Source of the DNA: Silene latifolia
Taxonomy: Eukaryota; Streptophyta; Magnoliopsida; Caryophyllales; Caryophyllaceae
Assembly (NCBI RefSeq): GCF_048544455.1
Contig: NC_133537.1
Coordinates: 306,999,738 to 307,063,737 of the forward strand
Length of the DNA stretch: 64,000 nt
Direction of reading: 5' to 3'
Shown piece after piece: positions 59,026 to 64,000 of the stretch. The notes under the pieces were generated by a model that did no database searches, was not told the origin of the DNA, and saw nothing but the letters and a program-made list of their open reading frames with translations. A program made the translations under genes and the position numbers. Each line of letters opens with the position of its first letter. Position 1 is the first letter of the stretch.

Positions 59026-59607
59026 TTAATCAAACACCCTAACAGGAGTTTGACTAGGAGGTGGGTACTGAGGATAAACATGATTATAAATCATGCGTAC
59101 TACATCGGCATCAAGACGGGGATCAAAATGAGGCACCTCTTCGTCTTCCCATAATTTCGGTACATTAATAAAATTGTACAGAATGATTCTTCTCATCAGA
59201 TGAGCGTCCTCAGCGGTAGCAACCCATAAGTGGGGCCTAGCGTGAACATAATGATCCCTAGGGTGGTCGCTATAATAGTCACTTTTGCCCCTTTGATGGT
59301 CACGTGATGCATACCTTGCAGCGATTTGTTTTGCTTGGCGAAAATCGTCAAGACCATCCCCTCGAAACACGATCAGAGCATATCCAAGAAACCCACGACT
59401 AGAATTCCAAGCCGGTTAGATTGCCTAAACATTTGAAAACCCATTCTCAATGAGGATGTCCCTCAATGGGATAAGAGACTTAGAAGTTGGCTTCCCAGCA
59501 GCATCACGTATGACTGAGAGATTGTGAATTATGCACGTAATCGGGTTAACATAGCGGGTTACCGATTGCTGAGGAGGTGCGACTGCGGATGATGAAGACG
59601 ACGACAT
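59026..59607 (-). pseudogene. XS-like domain protein 1, two in-frame stops
   Basis: The frame runs from MSSSSSSAVAPPQQ to TPVRVFD in one phase, broken only by TAG and TAA five codons apart near 59415-59430. The domain order resembles the XS fold of SGS3 and FDM proteins: an N-terminal strand (NPITCIIHNLSV), a helix (LRDILIENGF), the PAWNSSRGFLGYALIVFRGD core (compare WNFRGH-G-A-VEF in FDM), a helix (FRQAKQIAARYA) and PHLWVATAEDAHLM (compare YGWVARADD). XS domains bind dsRNA with 5' overhangs. The paralogue at 60588 has VQTIY where this one has stops, so decay is recent and slight. Assignment is by motif pattern only. Confidence 0.6.
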
Positions 59608-59874
59608 TCTTTTAATTATGATATGTATGTATATGTAGATTATTTAAAAAGTGAAGTAGAAAGGTTAGTAATAATAAAGTGATTCTTATTGTTACTGGAA
59701 ATGTGATGCTATTTATAGTATAATAAAACTATAATTAATTGGATTAATTTCATCCATACGTTACATTCAAACTTGTATTAATTGTGCATGCATGCATGAG
59801 GTGAATAATGGTCAAACAACCAATAATAATAGGGCATGCATTGGTAAAACCACAAACTTTTCAGTTTTAGATCT

Positions 59875-60350
59875 GTATTTAAAACGGTTATAAGAAAAAC
59901 CGTTGTTTATTGGTGTAATATGACAACGGATTTACAAAAAAACGTTGTTGATATATGAAATATGATAACGGCTTAACAAAAAACCGTTATCTTTTTGTAT
60001 TATACATACGGTCAAAGAATCAATACTGCAACTTTGAATTAGAAAAAAGTAAAAATTACAGAGCATGCATTAGTCGAATCACAAACACTAGAAAACCACA
60101 GATAATTAAACAATTTTTTTAAAAACGGATTCTGTCCAACCGTTGTTGATATGTGAAATATGATAACTGCTTAACAAAGAACCATTATCATTTTATATTA
60201 TACATATGGTCAAACACGCAATACTGCAACTTTGAATCAGAAAAAGTAAAAATTACAAGGCATGCATTAGTCTTGTTAAGTAATTGGACCGTTGTGTTTA
60301 TACTAATTGCACAACGGTTTTTTGATTACCGTTGTGTTTCTTGTTAAGTA
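59875..60350. repeat. AACGGTT/AACCGTT block with two ~180-bp diverged copies
   Basis: Copies starting near 59880 and 60120 share 'ccgttgttgatatRtgaaatatgataac' and 'ttatacatacggtcaaa...actttgaatYagaaaaa'. They carry the CACTA subterminal motif between XS-like genes 1 and 2. Confidence 0.7.
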
Positions 60351-60587
60351 ATTGGACCGATTCTTGTTTAACTTTTACCGTTTCCACTTTCCAATTCTTA
60401 ACTTGTTAAGTTTCCAATTCTTATCTTATTATTATACCGGTTCCAATTCTTACTATCTTATTATACCGTTTCCATACAACCCAAACTCATTATAAGTAGA
60501 ATTATAATTTTCACAATCTTAACTTGAACAGTTTACACTTTTCAATTCTTAACTTGTTAAATCCTCCACTAATTTTCCACATCGATT

Positions 60588-61177
60588 ATGTTGTCAATTT
60601 CATCAACTTACAGTGGTTCATATTATTCATCCGCTGATGATGATGATGAAGCATCATATGAACCTCTTTTAGGACCCCCAAGTAGATTTATGTACGCTAA
60701 ACTCTTTACGTGTATCATTCACAATCTCCCGTATACAGAGGACGGGCATGGAAAGGCTATACTCTCGTATAGCCTTGACTGGTTAATAGGTTTGATTCGG
60801 TTAGCCGGATTGAATTTGGTTCAAACTATCTACCCGGACAATGATGCGCATCATGGCTTCGGGCGGTGTGCCCTCATCGAGTTTGGCGGGGGTGAGGAGC
60901 GGGAATGCTTTCGTCAGGCTCGCAAACTTGAGCGGGCATTCTATAACCATGACTCTTTGAGACTCTGGTTTGATCAGGATGATCAGCGGGTAGGCCCATA
61001 TTTATGGGTTGCGAATGAATCTGACCGTCTCCTACTACTTTCGATTCTGCACCGCCAAGGCGCATTGCCGAGCAGGGGATAGTGCCGTTGCAATGGGAAA
61101 ACGACTGTGTGGATTGGGCTGAAGGTGAAAGAGACATATATGATGATATTATCTCTGAATTCCAGAGGATGGGGTAA
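60588..61177 (+). pseudogene. XS-like domain protein 2, frameshift near the C terminus
   Basis: ATG 60588 gives MLSISSTYSGSYYSS and an acidic stretch, then the XS-like core: FTCIIHNLPYTEDGHGKAIL, LIGLIRLAGLNLVQTIYP, HHGFGRCALIEFGGG, ECFRQARKLERAF and GPYLWVANESDRLLLL. The frame stops at TAG 61080-61082. A coding-like tail in another phase (IVPLQWENDCVDWAEGERD, IYDDIISEFQRMG, stop 61175-61177) matches the tail of paralogue 3, so one base was lost or gained near 61065-61075. It is on the strand opposite to its two paralogues. Confidence 0.6.
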
Positions 61178-61400
61178 CAAAAAACATACTCCCTCCATTC
61201 AACTCCACACTACACATTTGCTTTTTCACGTTTGTCAACGCTTGTTTTACGCGAATTTTTTTCTTTAGCTTGATATTTTAATGTACTCCTAAAAACCTAA
61301 GTCATTATAATAAAAGGTTGATATTTTTGTAGTCATATTGTCTCTGAATTCCAGAGGATGGGGTAACAAAAAAACGTAACAAAAAACATAAATAATTAAA
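61178..61400. mobile_element. MITE-like insertion flanked by a ~45-bp duplicated host segment
   Basis: CTCCCTCCATTCAACTCC at 61188, preceded by TA, is a Stowaway-like 5' end, but no matching right inverted end was found. The host segment TCTCTGAATTCCAGAGGATG...GGTAACAAAAA occurs at 61151-61183 and again at 61341-61374, flanking the MITE-like sequence as a long direct repeat. Confidence 0.5.
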
Positions 61401-61463
61401 CTTTAATTCAAACCACCACCATAATCCAAATACAACTTACAATGCCAGATAATAATTAAAGAC

Positions 61464-62000
61464 TTAATTATTAGAATCTGATGAAGTATTAGGATACTCA
61501 TTATGAATTTCGGTATAGAGCAAGTCGTAGATCGGCCCTTTATTATCACCGAGAAGCGCGGGTGGAATGGCCTCTCTCTCCCATGACATAGGCACAGTGG
61601 CAAGAATGTGATGCTTCTTGCCATGTTTCAGCAGATGATGATCAAGATGGGTCGCAACCCATAGATAAGGGCCTTGTTGTTTATCATCCGAATAGAAGTC
61701 ATCTTTCCCCACATCTTCACCCGCAAATCTAGCCCCTAATTTTCTTGCCTGACGAAAACTATCATGGCAGTTGGCTTCGTCAAACACGATAAAAGCGAAG
61801 CCTACAAAACCTTGCTTGTTTGTAGACACAAGGTACACTTTTTTAACCGCGGTGAAACCGGAGTTATGAAGCATTTCCGTCAACCACCCAAAATTAGGGT
61901 TTAAACCCTTTCCATTCACACCATAATGAACCGGAAGATTATGGAGAATGCAAGTAAAAGGCTGTGCGTAACGAGAACGTGATTGTAGCTCACCAGCCAT
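61464..62000 (-). CDS. XS-like domain protein 3, intact
   Basis: A 178-codon uninterrupted frame from MAGELQSRSRYAQ to TSSDSNN. The core order is the same as in the two neighbours: FTCILHNLPVHYGVNGKGL, WLTEMLHNSGFTAVKKVYLV, KQGFVGFAFIVFDE, DSFRQARKLGARFAGED, then a basic/acidic stretch (KDDFYSDDKQQ), GPYLWVATHLDHHLLKHGKK and a C-terminal YDLLYTEIHNEYP helix. It is shorter than SGS3 or FDM proteins and lacks their zf-XS, coiled-coil and XH parts. The start is set by the Met just upstream of the first conserved strand. It lies near the right end of the CACTA-like element and may be its only functional XS-like gene. Confidence 0.65.
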   Translation of the reverse strand: MAGELQSRSRYAQPFTCILHNLPVHYGVNGKGLNPNFGWLTEMLHNSGFTAVKKVYLVSTNKQGFVGFAFIVFDEANCHDSFRQARKLGARFAGEDVGKDDFYSDDKQQGPYLWVATHLDHHLLKHGKKHHILATVPMSWEREAIPPALLGDNKGPIYDLLYTEIHNEYPNTSSDSNN

Positions 62001-62204
62001 ATTTTGTTTAGAGAGATATTTAGAAAGAAATTAGAGAGTAAATGTTTGATAATTTAGAATTCGACCTAAAACATAATGAAGATGTATTTATAGAATTATT
62101 TTGGTCAAATTGAATATTATTGGTCAAATTGAATATTATTGGTCAAATTGAATATTTATTAAAGTTCAGTTTTAAATGTAGTAATCAAATTGAAAAATCT
62201 AATC

Positions 62205-62574
62205 AAATACTGACAACGGTTGAATTGAAACACCGTTATCTCATAATAGACAATAATAATGGTTACAAAAGATCCATAACATAACAACGGGTAACAAAAA
62301 CCGTTGCTGGTGTTAATTTAGTAACGGTTTTCGAAATGCCGATATCTTAAATTGGTAACGGTTTTCTAACAATCGTTGGTAACAGTGATTCTATAATGAG
62401 TTTTTGGAAACCGTTAAAAGCTTTTGACAATTGTTTGTTAATCAGCCGTTGTCAAATTATAATAACAACGGTTTTCGAGAGAAACCGTAATTCTTATTAG
62501 CGCGGTCTAGGTTTCCGCCAATATTTGGAAAACGGTAATCTAAGTGTCGTTATTAAATGCATTAAACCGTTGTG
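62205..62574. repeat. AACGGTT/AACCGTT subterminal array, right end of the CACTA-like element
   Basis: More than ten AACGGTT/AACCGTT words occur within 370 bp. The array ends at ...AAACCGTTGTG, followed by LTR-like sequence. Confidence 0.8.
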
Positions 62575-64000
62575 ATAAGCTCCTTATTGATTTCCAGATT
62601 TGGTTTAGTGTTGAAGCTACTCCGCTTCAAGACTTTCACTTGCTCAAAGCTACTCCGCTTCAAGACTTAAGTTCTATCTCACAGGTTTACAGAGTCTTTG
62701 AATCTCAATCGTTCACTTAATGAACATGGAGATCACAGTTAAGACCTAAACACAAGAATCATGGAACAAACTCAGATGTCACAGTGCAGCGAACTGATAC
62801 ATGAAGATTTACAGCTCTTTGAAAAGCGATTGAAGACTTTTAAAATAGAAAACAGTTTCGCAAATAAGTTGAAGAACAAGAGCTGATGTTTTGCAAAGTG
62901 TTTTAACAATTAATGCTCAGAAACGTCTTGGGTAATAAATGATGCAAAGGTTCCTTATTTATAGTGAAAACAATCACCTAAAAAGTACACCATAAAGTAA
63001 TTTAATCCATTAATAAAACAAGTAGCCTTTGAGTGATGGTAAATGTTAGGGGTTGCTTGAGCACACAAAACTTTACTCTTTTTTAGAAAACTAAACCCCA
63101 AACACTCAACATGTGACAACTTACCACAAATGGAAAAGTGTTTTAGTACTTGACTAAATCAACTTTCCATTTATGTAAAAGTAGATGCACAACTTTAAAG
63201 GAGTCAACATGTGAGATTTGCAAATTGATTTTTCAGATTTGTTTTCAAACTATGATGATTCAAATGTTAAAGCTTCAAAAATCTGAAAGTTGTAAAGATT
63301 TTCACACTTAAACTTTTCGAATAAAAGTTCCTCCATATGGTAGTATCAGAAACCACAGTGCAGTGCACTGTTGCATGGTTTTGCAGCCACTTGACGTAAA
63401 TGAAAATGTTACACTTACTCTTACATTTTTCGACTAATGCTAGGATCATATCATTGTCTTGACTTCTTGTTGACTTCATCTTGATCATGTTAAGCCATAT
63501 TTGAGAGTCCATTTGATTGTTTCAATCACTAAGCATTTGAAATCGTTTACAACATTTGACTAAGGCTAAGGGATTTCTTGTCATAACTTCATCTTGATCA
63601 TTCTTGAACCATCTTTGGAAATTCATTGAGTGCTTCAAATGCCAAAAATTATAACTAAGAAGCAAACAATTAAATAACAATGAAACTTGGCTTCATCAAC
63701 CAACTGTGTTCTAACAAATTTCCCTTTTGATGATGGCAAGTTTTAATAATGTGTGAAGTTCCCCCTTAACCTATGGTTAGCCGGTCTTTAAGCATTCAAC
63801 ACAAAACATACAAAATATGATCAAGGCATGAAATAGTCAATATACTTAGTCTAAGTAGAACATCTAATCAAGGTCGCAAGACATATTACGGTGAACGCAA
63901 GCCTAAGAGTTAAGGGGTCACACATAAGACATAATTAAACCACTTCCCCCTCTTGACATCATCAAAGGAGAACAAAACATAGTGACGAACACAGTTTGAC
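62575..64000. mobile_element. LTR-retrotransposon fragment (Sirevirus-like guess), right part
   Basis: Contains two GCTACTCCGCTTCAAGACTT words (62616 and 62652), a TATA-like 'tatttatagtg' at 62958 and, at 63718-63760, 'ttcccttttgatgatggcaagttttaataat' with 'gttccccctt', of the kind seen near Sirevirus LTR junctions. No coding region was seen. It is probably the continuation of 43091-43723 and runs past the window end. Confidence 0.4.

Larger units (their letters stand above)
43724..62574. mobile_element. CACTA-like (En/Spm) element with accessory genes, split by an Athila element
   Basis: Supported by a TNP1-like gene with Transposase_24, DUF8039-like and Ulp1-like domains, and by arrays of AACGGTT/AACCGTT, the usual subterminal repeats of dicot CACTA elements. 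The left end reads CACTGCGCC...ATTACCGTTTTG (from 43724). The right end read in reverse is CACAACGG...ATTACCGTTTTCC (from 62574). Only CAC and the ATTACCGTTTT block match, and the 3-bp flanks (ttg, ata) do not, so the termini are approximate. No TNP2-type DDE transposase was found, so it would depend on help from another copy. Besides TNP1 it carries a GRF zinc-finger gene and three XS-like ORFs. Confidence 0.65.

Overview
The window looks like gene-poor, repeat-dense heterochromatin of a eudicot plant. It is AT-rich, with GT-AG introns and plant-type transposons: FAR1/MuDR-type Mutator-like elements (MULEs), En/Spm (CACTA), an Athila Ty3/gypsy element, an L1-type LINE and a Helitron. I found no intact single-copy host gene and no functional tRNA or rRNA. 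The lineage is inferred from element types only; the sequence does not fix a species.

Layout. 1-1116: end of a Tekay-like LTR. About 1117-15760: element A, a decayed MULE with a Ulp1-like protease gene (+) converging on a FAR1-type transposase gene (-). The transposase gene is split by a solo LTR (4541-11964, 5-bp target duplication ATGGC), and an L1 LINE with an intact ORF2 sits inside that LTR at a roughly 280-bp (TAA)n tract. About 15879 to at least 27.9 kb: element B, a second MULE of the same design, head-to-head with A. Its protease gene carries two tandem Ulp1-like catalytic domains, one with the catalytic Cys changed to Ser. 28.1-31.6 kb: a mosaic of an inverted pair of tRNA-like sequences, a 22-bp/123-bp repeat array, exons of a GT92 glycosyltransferase (-) and a PPR fragment (+), which looks like transposon-captured gene pieces. 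31.7-33.25 kb: a short TIR element. 33.3-42.6 kb: element D, another FAR1-type MULE with long inverted repeats, an uncharacterised ORF, a telomere-like 22-bp array and a 312-bp Helitron with a visible empty-site paralogue. 43.1-43.7 and 62.6-64.0 kb: flanks that look like one LTR retrotransposon (Sirevirus-like guess), split by a CACTA-like element at about 43.72-62.57 kb. The CACTA element carries a TNP1-like gene (Transposase_24, DUF8039-like and Ulp1-like domains), a GRF zinc-finger protein and three XS-like ORFs. Its Ulp1 domain is interrupted by a pol-less Athila element (45225-54344, 5-bp target duplication CCTTC).

Main observations. (1) A CACTA element carries a GRF zinc-finger protein with a C-terminal membrane tail and three XS-domain-like paralogues. 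XS is the dsRNA-binding fold of SGS3 and the FDM proteins, so a counter-silencing cassette is a testable idea. (2) Five separate elements each contain their own array of degenerate 20-30 bp motifs, often in higher-order units of 110, 123 or about 185 bp, filling introns and spacers. (3) The Athila element repeats its LTR promoter signature (GACGCCCGTC motifs, AATCCGNGCGGATT palindromes, TATA box) just upstream of its internal ATHILA ORF. (4) The nesting order can be read from precise target-site duplications. Most transposase genes are broken by frameshifts or stops. The intact reading frames are LINE ORF2, the GRF protein, one XS ORF and the first Athila ORFs.
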